Shown: positions 45,135-54,066, counted from the first letter of the stretch. The stretch is 64,000 nucleotides of DNA from Kitasatospora sp. MAP5-34 (GCF_029894335.1 NZ_JARXZC010000006.1:145891-209890), one strand, 5' to 3'. The notes: generated from the letters alone by a model not told the origin. A program made the numbers and translations.

Positions 45135-45170
45135 GCGCAGGACCGGCTGTCACCACCCCGGTGAAGTCGC

Positions 45171-46556
45171 TCACCACGCCGCTTCCTGGTAGTCCTTCAG
45201 GAACACCCCGGCCACCGGATCGCCCGCCTCGCCGCGCACGATGGGGTCGTAGACGCGCGCGGCGCCGTCGACGATGTCCAGCGGGGTGCGGAAGCCGTGG
45301 GCGGCGATCCGGGCCTTCTTCGGGGCCGGGTTCTCGTCGGTGATCCAGCCGGTGTCGACGGCGCACATGTGCACGCCCTGCTCGGCGAGTTCGGCCGCGC
45401 TGGTGCGGGTGAGCATGTTGAGCGCCGCCTTGGCCATGTTGGTGTGGGGGTGCCCGGCGGTCTTGTTCCGCACGGTGAACCGCCCCTCGACGGCCGTGAC
45501 GTTGACGATGTAGCGGTTGGGCTGCGCGGAGGCGAGCAGCAGCGGCAGCAGCCGGTCGCAGAGCAGGGCGGGGGCGAGGGCGTTGACCAGCTGGGTCTCC
45601 AGCACCTCGGACGGATCGAGCGTGCCGAGCCGGGCGGACCAGGAGTTGGCGGCGGCGGTGTCCGGCAGCAGCCCGGCCTCGTCGGCCTCCGCCATCCCCT
45701 CCACCGCCAGAACCTCGCCCGCCGGCATGGCGGGCGCCAGCTCGGCGGCCGGCCAGGCGGCCGTCAGCGTGGGCATCGGCCGGAAGCCGGGCGCGCGGGT
45801 GACCTCGACGCCGGGCGGCAGCGCGCCCTGCTCGCCGCCGGCCAGCAGGGCGTACGCCTCGGGCGGGCGGCGCAGGGTCTGGGCGGCGTTGTTCACCAGG
45901 ATGTCGAGCGGTCGCCCGTCGGCCCGCAGCCGCTCGCAGAGGCCGAGTACCTGGCGAGGGTCGCGCAGGTCGATGCCGACCACGGTGAGCCGGTGCAGCC
46001 AGTCGGAGCTGGTCGGGACGGCCTGGAAGCGGCGGACGGTGTCGTGCGGGAAACGGCTGGTGACGATCAGTTCGACGCCGTCCCTGAGCATCATCAGGGC
46101 CAGCTGGAAGCCGATCTTGACCCGGCCGCCGGTGAGCAGCGCCCGGCGTCCGCGCAGGTCGGTGGAGAGCGCGCGCCGGGCGGTGTTGTCGGCCGCGCAG
46201 GACGGACAGAGCAGGTGGTAGAAGCCGTCCGCCTGCCGGTATGTCGACTTGCAGACATAGCACCGGCGCGGCCGGCGGTACTCGCCGACCGGCTCCGGAG
46301 CCGACGGCAGCGCCAACGGAGCGTCCTCACGGCGGGCCGGATCCCCGGTGGCGGTCGCGGCCACCAGCGCGGCGTCCACCCCGGCGGCCTCCGCGCGCCG
46401 GGTCTGCCGACGCCGATGCCGGCCGTCCCGTACGAAGGCCTCGGCGACCCGCTCGGCCCGCAGCCGCACCGGATGGTTGACCGGCAGCGCACCCAGTCGG
46501 CCGACGGTACGGGAGTAGGCGGCGAGCTCCTCGGCCGTCACCTCGGCGTTCTGCAC
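45171..46556 (-). CDS. SDR-like oxidoreductase with an N-terminal zinc ribbon
   Basis: A 461-residue protein. Four cysteines (Cys99, Cys102, Cys117, Cys120) in C-Y-V-C and C-P-S-C form a probable zinc ribbon. The SDR fold starts near residue 130 with L-L-T-G-G-R-V-K-I-G as the cofactor loop and N-N-A-A-Q-T as the NNAG-like motif. The usual catalytic YxxxK reads T-N-M-A-K, so the catalytic tyrosine is missing or displaced, and the serine position is within V-T-A-V-E-G. Reduction of a metabolite is therefore uncertain, and a binding role is possible. The GTG at 46556 follows AGGGGGAA. The leader on the same strand holds two tandem tRNA-like elements. Confidence 0.75.
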   Translation of the reverse strand: MQNAEVTAEELAAYSRTVGRLGALPVNHPVRLRAERVAEAFVRDGRHRRRQTRRAEAAGVDAALVAATATGDPARREDAPLALPSAPEPVGEYRRPRRCYVCKSTYRQADGFYHLLCPSCAADNTARRALSTDLRGRRALLTGGRVKIGFQLALMMLRDGVELIVTSRFPHDTVRRFQAVPTSSDWLHRLTVVGIDLRDPRQVLGLCERLRADGRPLDILVNNAAQTLRRPPEAYALLAGGEQGALPPGVEVTRAPGFRPMPTLTAAWPAAELAPAMPAGEVLAVEGMAEADEAGLLPDTAAANSWSARLGTLDPSEVLETQLVNALAPALLCDRLLPLLLASAQPNRYIVNVTAVEGRFTVRNKTAGHPHTNMAKAALNMLTRTSAAELAEQGVHMCAVDTGWITDENPAPKKARIAAHGFRTPLDIVDGAARVYDPIVRGEAGDPVAGVFLKDYQEAAW

Positions 46557-46583
46557 CGCCGTTCCCCCTGTCGTGCGTGTGGG

Positions 46584-46656
46584 TGGTCCCGGCCGGATTC
46601 GAACCGGCGTCCTCCGCCATGTCGTAGCGGTGCGCCTGCCCCTGCGCTACGGGACC
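46584..46656 (-). tRNA. tRNA-like element 1 (anticodon position GAC)
   Basis: A 73-base cloverleaf can be drawn completely. Acceptor stem GGTCCCG pairs with CGGGACC, the D stem GCGC pairs with GCGC, the anticodon stem is CCGCT/GGCGG, and the T arm GCCGG-TTCGAAT-CCGGC is canonical. The anticodon loop reads ACGACAT, giving GAC (valine) with C instead of the near-universal U at position 33. The acceptor pairing continues three bases beyond the normal end, making a 10-bp helix, and CCA is not encoded. It lies 28 bases before the SDR start on the same strand, so it may be part of that mRNA leader rather than a free tRNA. Confidence 0.55.
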
Positions 46657-46664
46657 ACCAGAGC

Positions 46665-46738
46665 TGCCCGGGGCCGGATTCGAACCGGCGTGGTCCGCCA
46701 TGCAGTGGCGGCGCGTCTGCCTCTGCGCTACGCCGGGC
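46665..46738 (-). tRNA. tRNA-like element 2 (anticodon position TGC)
   Basis: A second cloverleaf-like element eight bases upstream of the first on the same strand. The T arm is identical (GCCGG-TTCGAAT-CCGGC), the anticodon stem CCGCC/GGCGG is perfect, and the loop ACTGCAT gives TGC (alanine), again with C at position 33. The acceptor helix is irregular: a nine-base GCTGCCCGG/CCGGGCAGC pairing fits better than the standard seven, with one extra base on the 5' side. One D-stem pair is mismatched. The two elements share much sequence and probably arose by duplication. Confidence 0.5.
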
Positions 46739-46894
46739 AGCACCGGGAATGCTAGCGGGCCGCCCCTGCCCCGGGAACAGCGGGTGCCGCCCGGGTGACC
46801 GGGTCGAATGAGGGCGGACCTGGTGGCCGAGCTGTCGGTCGGCTGCTGGATGATCGGTGATCAGATCCGGGGGGCACACCGCGTGGAGGTAGAG

Positions 46895-48139
46895 ATGCAG
46901 CTGAAGGTCGACATCGACCGTGAACGGATCGCTGACTGGTTCGGCCCGGACGGTACTCACCGCCTGCCCGAGCAGGCCCTGCCGGCGGTCCTCGCCCACG
47001 AACCGACCAGACGCCTCCTCACGGTGATCGGCCTGCCCTCGGCAGGCGGCGCCCTGCTCCGCTTCGACTCCGATCCCGACACCCTGCTCAGCCCGCTGGC
47101 CACTCGGCTGGCCGGCCCGTCCATCGGGGCGGACCACCTGCTGGTTCTCGGTGAGGCGGGGTATCGCGACTGGCTCGTCCTGGACGGGGTGACCGGCCAG
47201 GTCGCGCTCGCCACGGCGACGGCGACAGCCGCTGCCACCGAGCCTGCCGAGCCCGCCAGGGTCCTGCTCGACGTCATCGCGAGCGATCTGTCGGTCGTCC
47301 TCCTCTTCCTGCACGAGCTGGAGGCGCTGCGCACCGGCGCCGCCGATCCGACGGCCCACGACGGCCGCCGGGGGCCGGCCGTGGTCGCGGAAGTGACCGC
47401 CGCCCTCGCGCAGCGGATGCGCGCCGTCGACCCGGCGGTGTTCGAACCCAGCGGTCTCGCGCCGCACTGGAGTACCGCACTGCTGGTGTACGGGCTGCGC
47501 TGGGTGGCACACCCCGGCGCCGGGGCCGCCGGGCAGGACGAGCGGCCGCTCGCCTACGAGATCACACCGGAGCTGGTGGCCGACCTCGGTGAGGTCGTCC
47601 CGCTCCACCCGGACGACCTGCCGGAGTGCCTCCGCCACGAGCCGACCCGCCGACTGCTCACCACCGTCGGCCTACCGGCGAGCGACTACCTGAGAGACGA
47701 CGAGGAGCGCCCGTTCACCACCCTGCGGGAGTGCTGCCCGTGGTACGCCGAGGACGAGGAGAACACCCGCGCCCACCAGCTCGACTACGTCTGCCTGGGT
47801 GACACGGTGTACGACTGCCAGGTGGTGGTCGACGGCACGACCGGCCGGGTCGAGATCACCGAAGGCGACGGCGAAGAAGGCTGGCCGGCCGCCCATCTGC
47901 ACAGCGACCTGTCGGCCTTCTACGTCACCATCTGGGTGGTGACCCGGCTGAGCGACGAGGCCGCCCGGTGGACGCGCGGGCGGGAACCGGCCGACTGGAA
48001 GGTCTTCACCCCGGACCGCCTGCTCGCCGAAGCCGGTCTGAACCTCCTGATCGAGCTCGACCCCTCGGCCTTCGAGCACAAGGCGAGCTTCTGGAACGCC
48101 CGCGCCGACGACGGCCACATGGGCGGCCTGCTCGGCTGA
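46895..48139 (+). CDS. Tandem SUKH-4-like immunity-type protein
   Basis: A 414-residue cytoplasmic protein that contains the same domain twice. H-E-P-T-R-R-L-L-T-V-I-G-L-P near residue 35 recurs as H-E-P-T-R-R-L-L-T-T-V-G-L-P near residue 250. Each is followed by an acidic beta-rich part (L-V-L-G-E-A-G...D-W-L-V-L-D and V-C-L-G-D-T...C-Q-V-V-V-D) and then by I-x-S-D-L-S or L-H-S-D-L-S and a helix, as in SUKH-4 immunity proteins. Single-domain relatives neutralise toxins of contact-dependent systems. The ATG at 46895 follows GGAGG. No toxin gene is adjacent, so a toxin partner is unproven. Confidence 0.6.
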   Translation: MQLKVDIDRERIADWFGPDGTHRLPEQALPAVLAHEPTRRLLTVIGLPSAGGALLRFDSDPDTLLSPLATRLAGPSIGADHLLVLGEAGYRDWLVLDGVTGQVALATATATAAATEPAEPARVLLDVIASDLSVVLLFLHELEALRTGAADPTAHDGRRGPAVVAEVTAALAQRMRAVDPAVFEPSGLAPHWSTALLVYGLRWVAHPGAGAAGQDERPLAYEITPELVADLGEVVPLHPDDLPECLRHEPTRRLLTTVGLPASDYLRDDEERPFTTLRECCPWYAEDEENTRAHQLDYVCLGDTVYDCQVVVDGTTGRVEITEGDGEEGWPAAHLHSDLSAFYVTIWVVTRLSDEAARWTRGREPADWKVFTPDRLLAEAGLNLLIELDPSAFEHKASFWNARADDGHMGGLLG

Positions 48140-48234
48140 CCTGCGGAGCGTGGGTCCTGCACACCTCTCCGTCCCAGGTGTTCAGCCCGTCGCGCGACGA
48201 TGCGGCCTGAGCTGCGGACGCCGATACTGGGTGC

Positions 48235-48495
48235 ATGGCGCAGCAGACATCTCCGCCGCATCGCCCGCCGGGCATCACCGTCAAGGGCCGGGACGTGCGG
48301 TTCCGCACGATCGGGATCGCCGTCCTGCTGGTGCTCGCCGTCTGGTTCATCGCGGCCAACACCGGATCGGTCTCCGTCGAACTGTGGGTCAGCTCGGTCA
48401 CGCTGCCGTTGTGGGCGGTCCTGAGCGTGACGTTGCTGGTCGGCCTGGTCATCGGGCTCTTCGTCGCCCGCCGCCGCACGAATGCCAAGCAGTGA
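48235..48495 (+). CDS. LapA-like (DUF1049) small membrane protein
   Basis: An 86-residue protein with two hydrophobic helices (about 24-42 and 52-76) joined by a short loop with A-N-T-G-S-V-S-V-E-L and ending in a basic tail R-R-R-T-N-A-K. The pattern fits LapA/DUF1049 proteins, which in proteobacteria assist lipopolysaccharide assembly and in actinobacteria have no settled role. Its stop overlaps the GTG start of the ClC gene by four bases, so both are made from one message. Confidence 0.72.
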   Translation: MAQQTSPPHRPPGITVKGRDVRFRTIGIAVLLVLAVWFIAANTGSVSVELWVSSVTLPLWAVLSVTLLVGLVIGLFVARRRTNAKQ

Positions 48496-49799
48496 CACCG
48501 GACCCGCTCACGCTGGTTCGCAGCCGCAGCTATCTGCGGCTGCTGTGCTTGGCGGCGGTCCTCGGGGTACCGGTCTCCGCCGTCGCGTACGGCTTCCTCG
48601 CCCTTGTCAGCGAGCTCCAGTCGTGGACCTACAAGGACCTGCCCGAAGGACTGGGCTTCCATGGCACACCAGCTTGGTGGCCGTTGCCGCTGCTAGGCGT
48701 GGCGGGCCTGCTGGTCGGTGTGACCATTCGCCACCTGCCCGGTACCGGCGGGCACAAGCCGGCCGAAGGCCTGTCCACCACAGGCGCGCCACCGGCGGCC
48801 GAGCTACCCGGCATCGTGGTCGCGGCCGTGGCCTCCCTCGGCCTGGGCGCGGTGCTGGGGCCCGAGGGGCCGCTCATCGCGCTGGGCGGCGGCCTGGCGG
48901 TCGGGGCCACCCGGCTGGCCAAACGGGACCTCCCGCCGCAGGCCGTCGCGGTGGTCGGTGCGGCGGGCAGCTTCGCCGCCGTCAGCGCACTGCTCGGGTC
49001 GCCGCTGCTCGGGGCGTTCCTCCTGATGGAGGCGGCGGGACTCGGCGGGCCGATGCTCGGGGTCGTGCTGCTGCCGGGCCTGCTCGCGGCCGGCATCGGC
49101 TCGCTCATCTTCGTCGGCCTGGGCGACTGGACCGGGCTGGGCTCCTTCTCGCTGGCCCTGCAGAACGTTCCGCACGCCGCCGAGCCCGATCTCGCCGAGT
49201 TCGGCTGGGCGGTTGTCATCGGGCTCGCGGCGGCGCTCGTCGCCACGGGGATCCGCCGGCTCGCCCTCCTGCTGCAGCCCCGGGTCGAGCGGCGGCGAGT
49301 GGCGGCCACCGTGCTGATGGGCCTGGTCGTCGCGGGGCTGGCGATCGCCTTCGCCGAAGGCACCGGGAAGGCTGCGTCCGAGGTCCTGTATTCGGGGCAG
49401 AGCGCCATGGACCCGCTCCTCACCGGCCGGGCCGGCTACTCGGTGGGGGCGTTGGTGCTGCTGGTCGCGTGCAAGGGGCTGGCGTACGGCGCCTCGCTGA
49501 GCGCCTTCAGAGGCGGCCCGGTCTTCCCGTCGATGTTCATCGGTGCGGCAGGTGGGATCGCGCTCTCCCACCTGCCCGGGCTGTCGCTGACGGCAGGCTT
49601 CGCGATGGGCATCGGAGCGATGTGTGTGGCGATGCTCAGGCTTCCGATGACGGCGGTGCTGCTGGCCACCCTGCTGCTGGGAACCGAGGGACTGACCGTG
49701 ATGCCCCTGGTGATCGTCGCTGTCGTGGTCTCCTACGTCGTGGCGCTCAGGTTCACTCCGACCGCGACCGCGACTCCGACCGCGCAGCCGGCCGACTGA
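48492..49799 (+). CDS. ClC-family chloride channel or antiporter
   Basis: A 435-residue membrane protein with about 10 to 12 helices. The ClC signatures are present in modified form: G-P-E-G-P-L near residue 120 carries the gating glutamate, G-T-G-G-H-K-P is the N-terminal selectivity region, and G-G-P-V-F-P-S-M-F near 345 is the GxFxP motif. Whether it works as a channel or as a proton-coupled antiporter cannot be decided by eye. The GTG at 48492 overlaps the LapA-like stop; longer readings extend through that gene in another frame. Confidence 0.85.
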   Translation: MTPDPLTLVRSRSYLRLLCLAAVLGVPVSAVAYGFLALVSELQSWTYKDLPEGLGFHGTPAWWPLPLLGVAGLLVGVTIRHLPGTGGHKPAEGLSTTGAPPAAELPGIVVAAVASLGLGAVLGPEGPLIALGGGLAVGATRLAKRDLPPQAVAVVGAAGSFAAVSALLGSPLLGAFLLMEAAGLGGPMLGVVLLPGLLAAGIGSLIFVGLGDWTGLGSFSLALQNVPHAAEPDLAEFGWAVVIGLAAALVATGIRRLALLLQPRVERRRVAATVLMGLVVAGLAIAFAEGTGKAASEVLYSGQSAMDPLLTGRAGYSVGALVLLVACKGLAYGASLSAFRGGPVFPSMFIGAAGGIALSHLPGLSLTAGFAMGIGAMCVAMLRLPMTAVLLATLLLGTEGLTVMPLVIVAVVVSYVVALRFTPTATATPTAQPAD

Positions 49800-49947
49800 A
49801 CAGCGCGGTCCCGGTGGGCCGGTACGGTCCCGAGCACCTCCGGGTGCGCTCGGGCCGTCCCGGAAGCATCCTGACGGTACGGGGCTCGCCCGGGGTCACA
49901 TGCCCTGCGGGGCAGATCCCGTCCCCTGGGCGAGGAGAGGTTCGACG

Positions 49948-50595
49948 ATGCTGCTGGATCTCTTCGTCATCGGTATCGCGATCGGTGTCGGCCCGCTCCA
50001 CAACACCGCGTTCATCCTGATCCTCACCGCGCATCGGGGCGTGCGGAAGGGGCTGGCCTTCGTGCTGGCCTGGCTGGCCTGCCTGGTCCTGGTCATCGCG
50101 GCCGTCCTCCTGGGCACCGGTGGTACGCCCCCGAGGCCGGCAACCGCGCCTTCGACCGCAGCCGAGGCCGTCAAACTGGCCATCGGCCTCGGGTTCATCG
50201 GCTTCGGTGAGTACAGACGACGCAGGGCGGCCGGCCGGCCGCACAAGCCCGCCACCCTGCCGGCGCGGCTCCACGACATCTCCACCTGGGCGGCAGCCGG
50301 TTTCGGGGTGCTGCTGCAGCCTTGGGGGCTGGTGGCCGCAGGCGCCGCGACGGTGGTGCACCTCAAGCTCTCCAGCGTCGCGTCCTACCTGGCCCTGATG
50401 GCCTTCTGCCTGATGGCCACGGCGAGCATTGTCGTGATGGAGCTGTACACCGCCTTCGCTCCACAGACCGCAGGGCGACGACTCGACTCGCTACGCGTCT
50501 GGTTGGACGACCACACCGATCAGACAGTGGTGGCGATCTCGCTGCTGGCCGGTCTGTGGCTGGTGAGCAGGAGCATCTACCAACTCGTCAGCTGA
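49948..50595 (+). CDS. GAP/Sap-like integral membrane protein
   Basis: A 215-residue protein with six likely helices. The N-terminus D-L-F-V-I-G-I-A-I-G-V-G-P-L and the central basic loop G-F-G-E-Y-R-R-R-R match the GAP (Sap, sulfolipid-addressing-like) family of actinobacteria, some members of which help export lipids. The ATG at 49948 follows GAGGAGAGG. No lipid biosynthesis gene is adjacent, so the function is open. It is on the same strand as the ClC gene but separated by 148 bases. Confidence 0.68.
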   Translation: MLLDLFVIGIAIGVGPLHNTAFILILTAHRGVRKGLAFVLAWLACLVLVIAAVLLGTGGTPPRPATAPSTAAEAVKLAIGLGFIGFGEYRRRRAAGRPHKPATLPARLHDISTWAAAGFGVLLQPWGLVAAGAATVVHLKLSSVASYLALMAFCLMATASIVVMELYTAFAPQTAGRRLDSLRVWLDDHTDQTVVAISLLAGLWLVSRSIYQLVS

Positions 50596-50656
50596 ACGTC
50601 CGCCACCTGGCGCGGGCCGTCGGCGAATGATCCGGTGCTCTTCTCGCGCCGCTGTC

Positions 50657-52159
50657 TCAGGCACTCGCCACCGACTGGGGGAAGGTGAACACCTGGTCCG
50701 GGTCGTACTGTCGGGACACCGCCTTCAGCCGGGGCAGGTTCTCGCCGTAGTAGGCGGTACCCCAGTCCGGCAGGCTCGCGTCGATGTAGTTGACGTACGT
50801 CCCCGTCGCGCCCAGCGCCGCGAGCCCGTCCCGGACGGCGTCCACCGCAGCCGTGGCCGCCGCCTTGCCGGCGGGTGTGGTGCTCGCGTAGATCTGCGCC
50901 GAGGCGAGCGCCGAGCGGTGCGGGAAGGCCGTCTCGTCGGGGGCGAGCTCCGAGACCGCGCCGCCCAACGAGTCCAGCAGCAGGTCCACTCCGGTCCGCC
51001 CGGTCATCAGCTGCACCACCCGCTGCGCGTCCAGCGGAGCGTTCAGCACCCGGGAGACGGCGACGAAGGCCTCGCGCGGCAGCCGCCCGCCCTCGAACGT
51101 CGGGTGGCACTGCGCGATGGTGTCGTTCGCGCAGCCGGCCATGTACTTCATCGCGTCCAGATAGTTCTTGCCCTGTACGGTGCGCGAGCTCGGCTGCGTC
51201 GCGGCGGCGGCGATCAGCTGGTCCAGCAGCGGGTTCAGGGCGTCCGCCGCCCCGACGTAGCACCCGCCCACCCGCAGGGTCGGCGGCGTGCCGCTGGACA
51301 CCACGCAGTTCGACCACAGCTCCGGCGGTGCGTCCGCCACCCACTGCTGCCAGGCCCCGACCACCGAAGCGGCTGAGCCGGCCGGGAAGCGCAGCGCGAA
51401 GACCGTGAGCGCGGGCGCCGGCTCGGTGCTGAAGGTGAACCGGGTGACCACGCCGAAGTTGCCACCACCCCCGCCGCGCAGCGCCCAGTACAGGTCCGGT
51501 TCGGAGCACTCGGAGGCGGTGAGCACCCGCGAGTCGGCGGTGACCACCTCCGCCGAGACCAGCCGGTCGCAGGTCAGCCCGTACTTGCGGGTCAGCACCC
51601 CGATCCCGCCGCCCAGGGTCAGCCCGCTGACACCCACCGTCGGGCAGGACCCGGCCGGCAGCAGCCGCCCGGCCTGCGCCAGCGCCGCGTACACCTCGAT
51701 CAGCCGGGCTCCCGCGCCGACCTGTACCGTCCCGTCGGACCGCACCTGGACCTGCGCCATCGCCCGCAGGTCCATCACCAGCCCGCCGTTCGGCACGCTG
51801 TACCCGAGGTAGCTGTGCCCGCCGCTGCGCGCGGCGATCGGCACCCCGTGTCCGCGAGCCGCGTCCAGGCACGTCCGCACATCCGCCGCCGAGGTGCACC
51901 GGGCCACCGCCGCCGGCAACAGGCCGTCGTACAGCTCGTTGTACCCGAGCCGGGCGACGCCGTACCCCTGGTCCCCGGGCAGCAGCAGCCGCCCCGCGAG
52001 CCGCGCCTTCAACGCCGACCAGTCCGGCGGCGGCACCGGAGCCGCGCTCCGGGCCACCCCACGGGTCGCAGCCCGCGCCACCTCGCCGCAGGCCCCCGAC
52101 ACCACCATCGCACCGCCCAGCCCCAGCGCGGCCAGAAACTCCCGTCGATCGATCGTCAT
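50657..52159 (-). CDS. Tat-exported berberine-bridge-type FAD oxidase
   Basis: A 500-residue flavoprotein. The N-terminus D-R-R-E-F-L-A-A-L-G-L-G-G is a twin-arginine signal, possibly with a lipid-attached cysteine in S-G-A-C. The FAD-binding PCMH domain has R-S-G-G-H-S-Y with His115 as the usual covalent flavin ligand, and G-S-C-P-T-V-G-V-S-G supplies the cysteine that forms the second flavin bond in bicovalent members. The C-terminal Y-D-P-D-Q-V-F-T-F-P is the BBE domain. Such enzymes oxidise sugars or secondary metabolites with oxygen. The ATG at 52159 follows GGGAG. Confidence 0.88.
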   Translation of the reverse strand: MTIDRREFLAALGLGGAMVVSGACGEVARAATRGVARSAAPVPPPDWSALKARLAGRLLLPGDQGYGVARLGYNELYDGLLPAAVARCTSAADVRTCLDAARGHGVPIAARSGGHSYLGYSVPNGGLVMDLRAMAQVQVRSDGTVQVGAGARLIEVYAALAQAGRLLPAGSCPTVGVSGLTLGGGIGVLTRKYGLTCDRLVSAEVVTADSRVLTASECSEPDLYWALRGGGGGNFGVVTRFTFSTEPAPALTVFALRFPAGSAASVVGAWQQWVADAPPELWSNCVVSSGTPPTLRVGGCYVGAADALNPLLDQLIAAAATQPSSRTVQGKNYLDAMKYMAGCANDTIAQCHPTFEGGRLPREAFVAVSRVLNAPLDAQRVVQLMTGRTGVDLLLDSLGGAVSELAPDETAFPHRSALASAQIYASTTPAGKAAATAAVDAVRDGLAALGATGTYVNYIDASLPDWGTAYYGENLPRLKAVSRQYDPDQVFTFPQSVASA

Positions 52160-52336
52160 CTCATATCTCCCGGAGACCCGTCCGCACCGCGTTCCGACCA
52201 CGCGGCCCTGCTTCGCGGCCATCCTCATGCGGGAACCGGCCGACGGCGCGCGGGGCTACACCCATCGGTGGACGCCACCGGGCCACGGCGACGCGGGAGC
52301 GCCGCCGGCCGGCCGCCCGCCGGAGGCAGTGACGCA

Positions 52337-53815
52337 TCAGCCGGCCGTGCCGGGAAGCGGCTCGGCGGGCACTCGGGCGGGGGACCGGGTCAGGGCGGAG
52401 ACGGCGAACAGTGTGGCGGTGTTGACCACGAGGGCGATGACGCCCACGTTGAGGTCTTTCACCGGCTGCGGCAGGAAGGGGAGCAGGTCGCCGACGGTGG
52501 TGTGGGTGAGGGTGACGACGGCGACGGTGGCGACGCCGGCGACGATGCCGGAGGCCGCGCCCTGCTTGGTGACCACCCGCCGGGTCGGCAGGCTGAGCAG
52601 CAGGGCCGGAAAGAGCTGGGTGACCAGGGCGTAGCCCATCAGCAGCAGGTTCACGAGGCTGCTGCCGCCCTTGAAGGTGAACAGCAGGGCCACCGCCGCG
52701 ATCACGGGTACCAGTAGCTTGGCGAGCCGGCCGACGGCCTGGTCGGTGGCCGCCGGGCGGGCGAGCTGGTAGACGTTCTTGGCCAGGCAGGTGGCAGAGG
52801 TCATCAGCAGCAGTGAGCCGGGTACCAGCGCGGTGAGTACTCCGGCGCCGCCGACCACCCCCACGAACCACGGGTCGAAGGACTTGACCGTGATGCGCAG
52901 CAGGGAGAGGTCTCCGTCGGCGCCCTTGAGGCCCGGGACGGCGATGATCGCGGCGAATCCGGCGAAGAACACGAACAGCAGGATCAGCTGGTACAGCGGC
53001 AGGAAGACGGCGTTGCGGCGGAACACCCGGGGGTTCTTGGCGCTGTACGTGGCGCTGAAGCTGTGTGGCCACATGTAGAAGCCGAGCGCCGACAGCAGGA
53101 CGGTCGAGGCGAACCAGGCCGGGCTGTAGCCCCTGTGACGCAGCGTCAGGAAGCCGGGGTCGGTGGCGTCGATCTGATGGAACATCTGTCCGATGCCGCC
53201 CGAGTAGTGCACCGGCAGGTAGATCCCGAGGAAGACCACCACCCCCAGGATCAGTACGTCCTTGACCACCGACGTCCAGGCCGAGCCGTGGATGCCGGAG
53301 ATGATCACGTACCCGGCCAGGGCGACCGTGCCGATGACCACCGCGACGTGGGAGGAGATGTGGCCGTAGGAGGCGCTGGAGACGATGATCCCCAGACCGG
53401 TCAGCTGAAGCACCAGGTAGGGCACCATCGCCACCACGCCGACCAGCGCGACGAGTGCCCCGAGCAGCCAGCTGTCGAACTTCTTTACGAAGAAGTCGGG
53501 TTGCGAGACCAGCCGGTGCTCCTTGCCGAACCGCCAGATCGCGGGCAGTAGCCAGTAGGAGAGGACGTAGGCCAGCGAGGCGTAGCAGAGGATGTAGAGG
53601 GCCGGTCCGCCCTTGCCGTACGCCCAGCCGGCGGCGCCGAGGAAGGTGAAGGTGGTGTAGATCTCGCCCGCGAGCAGCACGAAGACGAAGAGCGTGCCGA
53701 AACCACGTCCGCCGACGGACCACTGCTCCAGGGTCATGTCCTTGCCGTGCCGGGCGCGCAGCCCGAGGCCGACCGCGAGGAGCAGGAAGCCCGCGATGAC
53801 CAGGAGTGCGGTCAT
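52337..53815 (-). CDS. Sodium:solute symporter (SSS family)
   Basis: A 492-residue transporter with about 13 helices. The SSS pattern is visible in the first helix pair (S-V-G-G-R-G-F-G-T), the E-I-Y-T-T-F-T-F-L-G segment and the central loop S-G-I-H-G-S-A-W-T-S-V-V-K-D-V, which is the classic family signature. The ATG at 53815 overlaps the DUF3311 stop. SSS transporters with a DUF3311 partner in actinobacteria usually carry monocarboxylates or similar organic acids; the actual substrate is not known. Confidence 0.88.
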   Translation of the reverse strand: MTALLVIAGFLLLAVGLGLRARHGKDMTLEQWSVGGRGFGTLFVFVLLAGEIYTTFTFLGAAGWAYGKGGPALYILCYASLAYVLSYWLLPAIWRFGKEHRLVSQPDFFVKKFDSWLLGALVALVGVVAMVPYLVLQLTGLGIIVSSASYGHISSHVAVVIGTVALAGYVIISGIHGSAWTSVVKDVLILGVVVFLGIYLPVHYSGGIGQMFHQIDATDPGFLTLRHRGYSPAWFASTVLLSALGFYMWPHSFSATYSAKNPRVFRRNAVFLPLYQLILLFVFFAGFAAIIAVPGLKGADGDLSLLRITVKSFDPWFVGVVGGAGVLTALVPGSLLLMTSATCLAKNVYQLARPAATDQAVGRLAKLLVPVIAAVALLFTFKGGSSLVNLLLMGYALVTQLFPALLLSLPTRRVVTKQGAASGIVAGVATVAVVTLTHTTVGDLLPFLPQPVKDLNVGVIALVVNTATLFAVSALTRSPARVPAEPLPGTAG

Positions 53816-54066
53816 GACGTGGTCTCCTCGCCGTCGACGGGCTCACGGTTGGCGGGGTCCAGCCGGTAGACCACCGCCATGACGGCCGAGCTGGCGACCA
53901 CCCAGAGGACGGACCAGAACAGGATGAACGGCACCCCGAGGACGTAGGGCGTCACCCGGTTGGCGAGAAAGACGCCGCCCAGGATGCCAGCGAAGGGGAC
54001 CGCGCCGAGCAACGGGAGCAGCGCTCGGTTCGGCCGCGCTGTGCTGCGGGCAGGGAGAGGGCTCAT
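53812..54066 (-). CDS. DUF3311 small membrane protein, SSS partner
   Basis: An 84-residue protein with two helices (about 17-35 and 45-70) joined by N-R-V-T-P-Y-V-L-G-V-P-F, typical of DUF3311. It is coupled to the SSS symporter by ATGA and probably acts as a small accessory subunit, as YhdT-like proteins are proposed to do for PanF. The start could also be the ATG 12 bases upstream (54078). Ribosome-site complementarity is weak for both. Confidence 0.8.
   Translation of the reverse strand: MSPLPARSTARPNRALLPLLGAVPFAGILGGVFLANRVTPYVLGVPFILFWSVLWVVASSAVMAVVYRLDPANREPVDGEETTS

Noticed and set aside
46584..46738. Ordinary valine and alanine tRNA genes
   Set aside because: Both lack U33, have irregular or overextended acceptor helices and lie in the leader of a gene, so I treat them as tRNA-like rather than standard.
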